Source: CAYGZA01 sp964354135 (lineage in GTDB: Bacteria; Planctomycetota; Planctomycetia; Pirellulales; Thermoguttaceae). From it: a stretch of DNA of 5,183 bases. The notes beneath the pieces were generated by a model. It saw only the letters and a list, made by a program, of their open reading frames with translations. It did no database searches and was not told the origin of the DNA. The stretch is from contig CAYGZA010000398.1 of assembly GCA_964354135.1 (NCBI GenBank), positions 1-5,183 of the forward strand. The letters run 5' to 3'. Both the position numbers and the translations under genes were made by a program. This document shows, in pieces, positions 1 through 4,371 of this stretch (the first letter of the stretch is position 1; each line of letters begins with the position of its first letter).

Positions 1-333
1 ATAGCCAGAACTCCCAGGAGACGCGATCAACGGGCCCGCGAGTGGTGGCACTCGGAGGGCCCGGAACGTGCGTTCGTACTCCTCCCAGGAAATCTCCTTC
101 TTCTTGTAGCCCTGGAGAGTCTCTTCGGTCGGGCACAGGAGCGGCTCATGGTGATACGCCGCGCCGCAGATCGCTTCAAGAAAGTAGGCTAAATCGTCGC
201 GTTTGCTGAAGCCCGCAAGCTGCGACGTGTTGTTGAGCCGCACGTCGATTACTCGGCGAATTCCGGCCCGCTTGAGGGTCCCAAAGAACTCGGCTGCGCT
301 CTTCCTGGTGAAACCGATTGTGTAGATTTCCAT
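1..333 (-). CDS. DUF488 domain protein, second of tandem pair (3' end outside window)
   Basis: I translated 111 codons from the ATG at 333 down to the left edge with no stop, so the C-terminus is missing. The protein opens MEIYTIGFTRKSAAEFF and continues with a VIDVRLNNTSQLAGFSKRDDL block (around residues 28-48), an ICGAAYHHEPLL block and a KKKEISWEEYE block. These are the recognisable N-terminal signatures of the longer DUF488 subfamily. The family has no firmly established biochemical role; its members carry a conserved Cys/Cys-His-Arg cluster near the C-terminus, which would lie beyond the window. The start is set by the conserved IYTIGFT N-terminus and a GGAGG site 10 nt upstream. The gene begins inside the previous DUF488 gene in another frame, so translational coupling is likely. 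The last 18 or so visible residues no longer look like the family; this could be divergence or a frameshift. Confidence 0.85.
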   Translation of the reverse strand, partial: MEIYTIGFTRKSAAEFFGTLKRAGIRRVIDVRLNNTSQLAGFSKRDDLAYFLEAICGAAYHHEPLLCPTEETLQGYKKKEISWEEYERTFRALRVPPLAGPLIASPGSSGY

Positions 334-860
334 TGGTCCCTTGCCTCCAGGTCGAAGAGCGTTTTCTGACCGCCGGTTTTCCGCAGATGCTCCTCGCGCG
401 CGACATCCGCGTCGCTTTGCAGGCGGCCGTCGCCGCGGATGTGCAAGACCTCCAGCCCCCGCTCGCAGAGAACGCGGCCGACGAGCCGCCGGCGGTGACA
501 GTCCGTCGGGTCCTCTTCGCCGCAAAGGACGGCCACGCGCCGATCCTTCGCCAACCGGATCAGCCGGCCAATCCCCTCGCGGAACTTGGGCGATGCAGCC
601 AACCGGTCGTAGCGGACATGGCCCTGCTCGTCGTAGAACTCCTCGCCGGGGGGCTTCCCGCCGAGGGCATCGCCGAGAAAGAGGTACCGGATCCCCGCGC
701 CCTCCAGATAGGCCTGAAGAGGTTCCCGGTTGAACTGCACGGCGTAGCGCGAATAGGGGCTCGAGCGGAGGTCGGCCACGACTTGGACGGCATGCCGCCC
801 CAGCAGATCGCGGAACGTCTCAAGGGGATGATTGGAGTGGCCGACCGTGAATATCGTCAT
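249..860 (-). CDS. DUF488 family protein
   Basis: A 203-residue protein starting MTIFTVGHSNHPLETF, the classic DUF488 opening. Conserved elements in order are VVADLRSSPYSRYAVQFN (about residues 27-44), a GGKP loop (67-70), and the family hallmark LCGEEDPTDCHR (112-123), with Cys113, Glu115, Cys121, His122 and Arg123. The family domain normally ends near the QKTLF motif (165-169). Here about 34 extra residues follow, low in complexity and rich in Ser, Pro and Gly, and most of them are encoded where the next gene overlaps. That tail is probably a read-on product of overlap rather than a domain. DUF488 function is not established; the Cys/His cluster suggests metal binding or redox chemistry, which is inference. 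The ATG at 860 lacks a strong Shine-Dalgarno but matches the family N-terminus. The gene follows scpB by 87 nt on the same strand. Confidence 0.92.
   Translation of the reverse strand: MTIFTVGHSNHPLETFRDLLGRHAVQVVADLRSSPYSRYAVQFNREPLQAYLEGAGIRYLFLGDALGGKPPGEEFYDEQGHVRYDRLAASPKFREGIGRLIRLAKDRRVAVLCGEEDPTDCHRRRLVGRVLCERGLEVLHIRGDGRLQSDADVAREEHLRKTGGQKTLFDLEARDQWKSTQSVSPGRAQPSSLGPSSGPEFAE
344..348 (-). promoter_or_regulatory. Ribosome binding site of the second DUF488 gene
   Basis: The minus strand reads GGAGG followed by a 10-nt spacer (CAAGGGACCA) and then the ATG at 333. It lies wholly inside the coding sequence of the upstream DUF488 gene. Together with the conserved MEIYTIGF start, it fixes the start codon and supports coupled translation of the two genes. 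Confidence 0.7.
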
Positions 861-947
861 GCCGTCGTGGAGATGTCGCGCGGCCAGTCGAGCGGAGGAC
901 CGTGAAGCAAGAAGCCAGTCCCAGACGGACCGCGGTGCTGTCCGGGA

Positions 948-1979
948 TTACTCCCAACTTTCCTCTTCTTCATCGTCTTCCCAGTCCTCGTCCTCGTCTT
1001 CTTCGTCGTCCCAGTCTTCGTCCTCCTCCCAGTCCTCGTCCTCTTCTTCCTCCTCCTCCAATTCGTCTTCGTCTTCGTCCTCTTCTTCTAGTTCCTCATT
1101 GTCCTCGACTTCCTCCCAAGTGTCTTCTTCAAAGTCCTCGTCTTCGTCTTCCTCCTCCTCCTCCTCCTCCTCCTCTTCCTCTTCGTCCTCGTCCCCGAAA
1201 TCCGCTTCTTCGAGGTCCTCTTCCTCGTCGCTTTCCGAGGCGGTGTAATCGTCGTCTTGGTAGCCGTCGCGGCCGGCAACATCCTCCAGCCCCTTCTCCA
1301 ACAGCGGCGTGACCCTCCCGGCAGCGGCGTCTTCCCAGACGATCTTGGCATCGGCTGCGATCTTCACGTTTGAATCCCCTTCCGTCTTGCTGGAATGAAT
1401 TGGTCGGTTCAAGTCTTCGGATTCAGGAATATGTTGTTCGCCGCCGCCGGCGGGCCCGTTGTCCGGGCGGGCCGGAGCGGCTCGGCAAAGTTCGGGCCGT
1501 GGGAGTTCGTCCGCGTGGCGCAGGCCAAACACCTGGAGAAAGTTCCTGGTCGTCCCGTACAAGAGCGGCCGGCCCAACTCGTCCGACCGCCCGACAATGC
1601 GAACCAAGTCGCGCTCCATCAACTGGCGTAGGATCTCGCCGCACTGCACCCCGCGGACCGCCTCGATGTCGGCCCGCAGCACCGGCTGTCGATAGGCCAC
1701 CACGGCCAAGGTCTCCATCGCCGGGGCTGAGAGATGCACCTCGATTGGGGCGGCGCTCGCGCGCTGCAGCCAAGGGGCGAACTTCGCTCGGGTCCGCAAC
1801 TGGAACCCGCCTGCCACCTCCACCACCCGAAACGCACAACCTTCCTCATCGTACAGCCGGTTGAGGGTTCGGACCAGTGTACGCGCTTCGGTGCCGTCCG
1901 CCAAGGCGGCCAACTGGGCCAGCTTCCGGCTTCCCAGCGGCTCCCGGGCAAGAAAGAGGACCGCCTCCAGGCGTGCCAT
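948..1979 (-). CDS. scpB: Segregation and condensation protein B fused to a long acidic C-terminal tail
   Basis: ScpB binds ScpA and Smc in the bacterial condensin complex that compacts and segregates chromosomes. With the ATG at 1979, residues 1-75 (LEAVLFLAREPL, RLYDEEGCAFRVVEVAGGFQL) form the first winged helix and 85-155 (SAPAMETLAVVAYRQPV, RADIEAVRGV, LGRPLLYGTTRNFLQVFGL) the second; these are strong family signatures. ScpB proteins usually end near 190-200 residues, but this frame runs to 343. Residues 160-204 are a linker, 205-240 (VKIAADAKIVWED, TPLLEKGLEDVAGRDGY) look like a small conserved segment, and by my count 81 of the last 103 residues are Asp or Glu, including 12 consecutive Glu. 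The frame stays open upstream to a TTG at 2177, but that stretch contains two palindromes and no ScpB similarity, so I prefer 1979, although it lacks a clear Shine-Dalgarno. No scpA is adjacent. Confidence 0.88.
   Translation of the reverse strand: MARLEAVLFLAREPLGSRKLAQLAALADGTEARTLVRTLNRLYDEEGCAFRVVEVAGGFQLRTRAKFAPWLQRASAAPIEVHLSAPAMETLAVVAYRQPVLRADIEAVRGVQCGEILRQLMERDLVRIVGRSDELGRPLLYGTTRNFLQVFGLRHADELPRPELCRAAPARPDNGPAGGGEQHIPESEDLNRPIHSSKTEGDSNVKIAADAKIVWEDAAAGRVTPLLEKGLEDVAGRDGYQDDDYTASESDEEEDLEEADFGDEDEEEEEEEEEEEEDEDEDFEEDTWEEVEDNEELEEEDEDEDELEEEEEEDEDWEEDEDWDDEEDEDEDWEDDEEEESWE
951..1259 (-). other. Low-complexity acidic-tail coding tract (polypurine on the minus strand)
   Basis: This stretch encodes the Asp/Glu-rich end of the ScpB frame from GlyTyr-GlnAspAspAsp onward. 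Because GAG, GAA, GAC and GAT dominate, the minus strand is mostly purine and the plus strand mostly C and T for about 300 nt. Trp residues recur within the final 30 residues (EDWEEDEDW, EDEDWEDD, ESWE), giving an irregular W-spaced acidic pattern. The tail is predicted to be disordered and strongly negative; its partner is unknown. Confidence 0.85.
1151..1174. repeat. (CCT)8 trinucleotide repeat
   Basis: Eight perfect CCT units on the plus strand, read on the minus strand as GAG codons inside the poly-Glu run of the ScpB tail. The unit length is three, so slippage would lengthen or shorten the Glu run without breaking the frame. Confidence 0.9.
1365..1383 (-). promoter_or_regulatory. Candidate internal ribosome site and GTG start for a separate acidic protein
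   Basis: The minus strand carries GGAAGGGG (1376-1383), an 8-nt spacer, then GTG at 1367, in the same frame as scpB. Initiation here would give a 139-residue protein beginning MKIAADAKIVWED and ending at the shared stop at 948. The site is better formed than the one before the scpB ATG. It may drive a second product from the same frame, or mark a once-separate gene now fused to scpB. Confidence 0.4.
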
Positions 1980-1989
1980 CGCGGCGTTT

Positions 1990-2004
1990 CGGGCGGTCCG
2001 CCCG
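1990..2004. promoter_or_regulatory. 15-bp palindrome just upstream of the scpB start
   Basis: CGGGCGG-T-CCGCCCG is a perfect 7-bp inverted repeat around a single central base, ending 10 nt before the preferred scpB ATG. As DNA it resembles an operator half-site pair; as RNA it would form a GC-rich hairpin over the position expected for the ribosome site. It could also be a chance GC-rich palindrome if the longer TTG start is real. Confidence 0.35.
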
Positions 2005-2020
2005 TCGGCGGCGGAAGTTT

Positions 2021-2037
2021 CGGGGCCTTCAGCCCCG
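2021..2037. repeat. Short GC hairpin, CGGGGC stem
   Basis: On the minus strand CGGGGC-TGAAG-GCCCCG forms a 6-bp stem with a 5-nt loop. Compact hairpins of this sort with a purine-rich loop are typical of dispersed intergenic repeats, which argues that this stretch is not coding and that scpB begins downstream of it. There is no T-run, so it is not a standard terminator. Confidence 0.45.
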
Positions 2038-2229
2038 TACTTTAGGTGGAGATTATCCCTCCGGACGAATGACTTGAGCCCACGCCGCGGCCTCCCCAGC
2101 GGCTGCCGGTATCGCAGGGCAATACTTCCAAGTTTCTCCGCACAAGCGTTGTACACCGCGGACCTCAGCCGACGCAAACCTCGGGGGGAAGAATCCCGTC
2201 GTCAGAATGGTCTCGTTCGCACCGTCGCA

Positions 2230-2339
2230 GTCCGACACGCCTAAAGTGTCGGGTGTCGTAGGACGGATTTTCAGTGCGGCCCCGACCTGGGGCGGATGAC
2301 CAATCCGCCCTACAATTCGCAGAATAAGGCGTGTCGGAC
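2230..2339. repeat. 110-bp nested inverted repeat with REP-like GTAG heads
   Basis: The ends are a perfect 13-bp inverted repeat: GTCCGACACGCCT at 2230-2242 and its reverse complement at 2327-2339. Inside lies a second pair, GTAGGACGGATT (2258-2269) and AATCCGCCCTAC (2302-2313), matching at 11 of 12 positions. Read on the minus strand the right half gives GTAG followed by a GGCGGAT / ATCCGCC stem around a 5-nt loop, the layout known for REP elements mobilised by RAYT (TnpA-REP) transposases. A further CCGACAC / GTGTCGG hairpin (2232-2252) competes with the outer pairing. I see no clear target-site duplication and no transposase in the window. It could be a BIME/REP pair, a MITE, or a structured RNA leader. 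Confidence 0.6.
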
Positions 2340-2341
2340 CA

Positions 2342-2389
2342 GTAGGGGCTTTCGGCGAGGCGGGGCCGCTTCACCAAGGCTCAGCCTAC
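2342..2389. repeat. Second GTAGG / CCTAC bounded imperfect hairpin
   Basis: Begins GTAGGGGCT and ends AGCCTAC, so the termini pair as GTAGG/CCTAC plus GCT/AGC with a bulge. It starts 3 bp after the 110-bp element and shares its GTAGG/CCTAC ends, so it may belong to the same family. The interior pairing is weak. Confidence 0.3.
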
Positions 2390-2412
2390 GTCTAATCGTA
2401 GAACACTGGCAA
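2383..2412 (-). promoter_or_regulatory. Weak sigma-70 type promoter candidate reading toward scpB
   Basis: On the minus strand TTGCCA (2412-2407), an 18-nt spacer, then TAGGCT (2388-2383). The -35 matches the consensus at five of six positions but the -10 at only three. Transcription from here would run through both hairpin elements before scpB. Confidence 0.18.
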
Positions 2413-2477
2413 GTCCTGTGCGGGGATTACTCGGGTGGGCGATCTGAACCGAGGCATTCCCAAGCGCGGCTGGGGCA

Positions 2478-3233
2478 TCAGCGCTCTGCCTGCCAGGCCT
2501 CCACCTGTCCCAAAACCCTTTTCATGGCCTCGATGGCGTCGGCGTCCGTGGCCTCGAAATGACGGACGGCGCTCGGGTCGCCCGGAAGGCTCAGCCGGCA
2601 ATGGAAGCGGTACAGATTCCCCTCGTTTCCCCAGGTTTCCAGACGGCAGTAGGTGACCCCCGCTTGCCGCAGCCGCTGCCGGATACGCGTGAAGAGGTCG
2701 GCCGTCGGAGCCGCCACCTCGGGCTCTCCTCGAAAGTTCCCGGCCGTGTCGGGTGGCCACTCAGCGAGCCGGCTCCGAACCCTGGCCGGATACACCTCAC
2801 CGCCTCCCTGCCCGCCAACGGGCACCAAGCGATTGGGGTTCCGACGAGAATCGGGTGCCGGCCCAACCGAGCCGCGCCCGTCGGCCGAATCGAGGTTGCC
2901 AAGAGCCGCGGCCACGGGAGGAACATGGGAAGGGATACGCTCCCTCCGCCGGAATGAGTCATCGGCCTCGCGGGTCTCGTCGTGGGCCATAGCCCGGACG
3001 ATCGGCGTTGCCCGAGGTGCCGGTCGGGTCAGAATCGGCTTCGCCGAGGGCTGGAAAGGCCTAATGTTGGGAGGAGATTGGGCGACCCCTGGTCGCCACT
3101 CGGTTGCTGGGGATTGACTCTCTCGGACGGGGTCTGACGCGCCGCCGTTCGACCCGGGCTGCGAGTCGCAGAAAACGGCCAGCAGGGGGGCTGCAATCAG
3201 GCAACCCAACATCAGCAGCGCCCGACTATTCAT
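2478..3233 (-). CDS. Secreted or membrane-anchored protein with a C-terminal domain of unknown function
   Basis: With the ATG at 3233 the protein has 251 residues. It opens MNSRALLMLGCLIAAPLLAVFC, a basic start followed by a hydrophobic core, so it is probably exported. The Cys after the core is preceded by Phe, so it is a poor lipobox and lipidation is doubtful. Residues of about 30-170 are rich in Pro, Arg and Ser and look disordered. The last 75 or so form a compact domain: LFTRIRQRLRQAG, YCRLETWGNEGNLYRFHCRL, then RHFEATDADAIEAMKRVLGQVEAW. I recognise this style from uncharacterised planctomycete proteins but cannot assign a function. The frame extends to a GTG at 3314, and a GTG at 3251 has AAGGAG 12 nt upstream; I chose 3233 because it begins the signal sequence. 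The gene is divergent from the response regulator. Confidence 0.75.
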   Translation of the reverse strand: MNSRALLMLGCLIAAPLLAVFCDSQPGSNGGASDPVRESQSPATEWRPGVAQSPPNIRPFQPSAKPILTRPAPRATPIVRAMAHDETREADDSFRRRERIPSHVPPVAAALGNLDSADGRGSVGPAPDSRRNPNRLVPVGGQGGGEVYPARVRSRLAEWPPDTAGNFRGEPEVAAPTADLFTRIRQRLRQAGVTYCRLETWGNEGNLYRFHCRLSLPGDPSAVRHFEATDADAIEAMKRVLGQVEAWQAER

Positions 3234-3399
3234 CGTTGCGGACGAATGCACGGTCGGCAGCGACTCCTTTCGCTCGGACCCGGTCCGGCGGCGTTTGCTC
3301 TCTTGCGCCGTCACCTCAGTCTTCTTCCCTTGTGCGGCCTTCCCAGAGTTGCGAGTCTTGAACTAGGTGGTCCGGGAAGTCGCCAAGATGCACGGCGCG

Positions 3400-3417
3400 C
3401 GGGAACCCCTGTTCCCG
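3400..3417. promoter_or_regulatory. GAAC-N4-GTTC palindrome, operator candidate
   Basis: CGGGAAC-CCCT-GTTCCCG is a perfect 7-bp inverted repeat with a 4-bp centre. Its core GAAC-N4-GTTC equals the LexA-box core of Firmicutes and Actinobacteria. It would sit just downstream of the predicted minus-strand transcription start, a suitable place for a repressor. No lexA is in the window, and the site could serve another dimeric regulator or be an RNA hairpin. Confidence 0.35.
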
Positions 3418-3431
3418 GCGGGGAAGGCCGA

Positions 3432-3461
3432 ATGATAACGACCTTCCGGGGGGCCGGGCAA
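3432..3461 (-). promoter_or_regulatory. Candidate promoter for the secreted-protein gene
   Basis: On the minus strand TTGCCC (3461-3456), an 18-nt spacer, then TATCAT (3437-3432), five of six matches to the -10 consensus and four of six to the -35. A start near 3425 would leave a leader of about 190 nt before the ATG at 3233 and place the GAAC-N4-GTTC palindrome at roughly +8 to +25. Confidence 0.3.
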
Positions 3462-3587
3462 TGGCAATCTCCGGACTACCGGGAATCGGCCAAGAGCCTT
3501 GAACGGTGGCAACGAAGAGTCGATGCGCCCGCTGAGGCCCCGAGCCGTCTGCTGTTTCTGCGTAGGGCAGGGAATCCAGGCGGCTGC

Positions 3588-3616
3588 TTGCCGGGTCTGG
3601 TGGGACGCTGTAGACT
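3588..3616 (+). promoter_or_regulatory. Candidate promoter for the response regulator
   Basis: TTGCCG (3588-3593), a 17-nt spacer, then TAGACT (3611-3616); each box matches the sigma-70 consensus at four of six positions at ideal spacing. The predicted start near 3623 gives a leader of about 47 nt to the ATG at 3670. Confidence 0.3.
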
Positions 3617-3669
3617 CTCCACTTCGGCCCTTTTGCGGCTGCGCCCGGGAATCCAGCAGGGGGACAAGG

Positions 3670-4341
3670 ATGTTCGACCAAATTGATGACCGGCTTCTGC
3701 GCGACGAGCAGACCCTCTACGCCATCGGGTGCGATTCGTTGGTCTGCCAAACCCTCAAGGCGCTGGCCCGACCGTTGGGCCTTCGATGGGAACTATACGC
3801 CTCGACGAAAGACCTTCTACGTGCCTGCGATCCCCAGCGTCCCGGGTGCGTCTTCCTCGACGTGCGAATCGCCGACGCAGGGGATTCCGGACTTTTCGAG
3901 CGTCTCGCCGAAGGGGCGATCTGCCTCCCAGTAACTCTCCTGGCTGCCGGCGGCGACGTAGCCGGGGCCGTGCGGGCCATCAGGGCGGGGGCCTTCAATT
4001 ACCTTCCGAAGCCGTGGACGCAAGAGCGGCTTGCCGACGCCCTCCAAGAGGCCCTCCATTGGGATGCCGAGAACCGCGCGGAGGTGCTCGAATACGTCCG
4101 GATCCACCGGCGGCTTGCCCGGCTCAACGCGGGAGAGCAGGAAGTTCTGGGACTGCTCACAAGCGGCATGTCCAACAAGGGGATTGCGGTGCACCTGGGG
4201 ATCAGCGTCCGCACGGTCGAGACCCGGCGTGCGCACCTGATGCGGAAAACGAGGGCCAAGTCGCTGGCCCAACTGCTGCGACAGGCGTTCACCGTTCGGC
4301 GCCGAGTTGGCAAGTCGGGCACCGCGGCGGCGGTTTCCTAA
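3670..4341 (+). CDS. FixJ/NarL-type response regulator with degenerate receiver and LuxR HTH
   Basis: A 223-residue cytoplasmic DNA-binding regulator. Residues 15-130 form a FixJ-like receiver: LYAIGCDSLV, CVFLDVRIADAG with phosphoacceptor candidate Asp64, LPVTLLAAGGDVAGAVRAIRAGAFNYLPKPW with conserved Lys114-Pro115. The metal-binding acidic pair is replaced by Gly20-Cys21, and the conserved Thr/Ser after the fourth strand is Ala92, so ordinary Mg-dependent phosphotransfer looks compromised. Residues 149-208 form a LuxR/FixJ helix-turn-helix (LNAGEQEVLGLLTSGMSNKGIAVHLGISVRTVETRRAHLMRK). FixJ-family proteins are usually about 200-210 residues, so the length fits. The ATG at 3670 follows AGGGGG at 6-nt spacing; the frame extends to 3499, but the extra 57 residues have no receiver similarity. 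No cognate histidine kinase is adjacent, so it may be an orphan. It converges with the next gene across 30 bp. Confidence 0.9.
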   Translation: MFDQIDDRLLRDEQTLYAIGCDSLVCQTLKALARPLGLRWELYASTKDLLRACDPQRPGCVFLDVRIADAGDSGLFERLAEGAICLPVTLLAAGGDVAGAVRAIRAGAFNYLPKPWTQERLADALQEALHWDAENRAEVLEYVRIHRRLARLNAGEQEVLGLLTSGMSNKGIAVHLGISVRTVETRRAHLMRKTRAKSLAQLLRQAFTVRRRVGKSGTAAAVS

Positions 4342-4371
4342 GTGGAGTTTCTCGAGGCCGTCTTGGCCGCG

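Larger units (their letters stand above)
1980..2477. other. Palindrome-rich spacer before scpB
   Basis: About 500 bases between the preferred scpB start and the next gene on the same strand. The scpB frame remains open to a TTG at 2177, but its translation (Arg-rich, no recognisable motif) is not convincing. From 2178 to 2477 no frame gives a plausible protein. The stretch holds the CGGGCGG palindrome, the CGGGGC hairpin, a 110-bp nested inverted repeat, a second GTAGG/CCTAC hairpin, and one weak minus-strand promoter candidate. Confidence 0.6.
3234..3669. other. Divergent intergenic control region
   Basis: About 435 bases separate the starts of the secreted-protein gene and the response regulator. 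Frames are open here on both strands, but their translations are Arg/Pro/Gly-rich without family motifs, so I regard the region as non-coding apart from a possible N-terminal extension of the minus-strand gene up to 3314. It contains candidate promoters facing each way, a GAAC-N4-GTTC palindrome, and a GGAAGG / CCTTCC inverted repeat at 3422-3427 and 3442-3447 flanking the minus-strand -10. Confidence 0.6.

Noticed and set aside
318..905. Plus-strand 195-codon open frame opposite the first DUF488 gene
   Set aside because: The minus strand carries clear DUF488 motifs including the Cys/His cluster; the plus translation has no recognisable family features.
861..947. Rho-independent terminator after scpB
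   Set aside because: Only short stems (GGGA-GTAA-TCCC over the stop codon, CGGAC/GTCCG) are present and no T-run follows; read-through into the DUF488 genes is as likely.
832..1248. Plus-strand open frame translating to long poly-Ser runs
   Set aside because: It is the antisense of the GAG/GAC-rich ScpB tail; the Ser runs come from TCC/TCG/TCT codons opposite Glu and Asp codons, with no independent motif.
2228..2342. CAG on each side of the 110-bp element as a target-site duplication
   Set aside because: A three-base match that overlaps the repeat arm on one side is too likely by chance.
2230..2389. CRISPR-like array
   Set aside because: The repeats are inverted and nested, not direct repeats with regular spacers, and no cas gene is nearby.
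3246..3686. Open frames on both strands in the divergent spacer (plus 3246-3686, minus 3316-3750)
   Set aside because: Both translate to Arg/Pro/Gly-rich sequence without motifs, and both run into the start of the response regulator; high GC makes such frames common.
4356..4368. GGCC-GTCTT-GGCC hairpin between the convergent genes, considered as a bidirectional terminator
   Set aside because: The stem is only 4 bp and no T-run follows on either strand.
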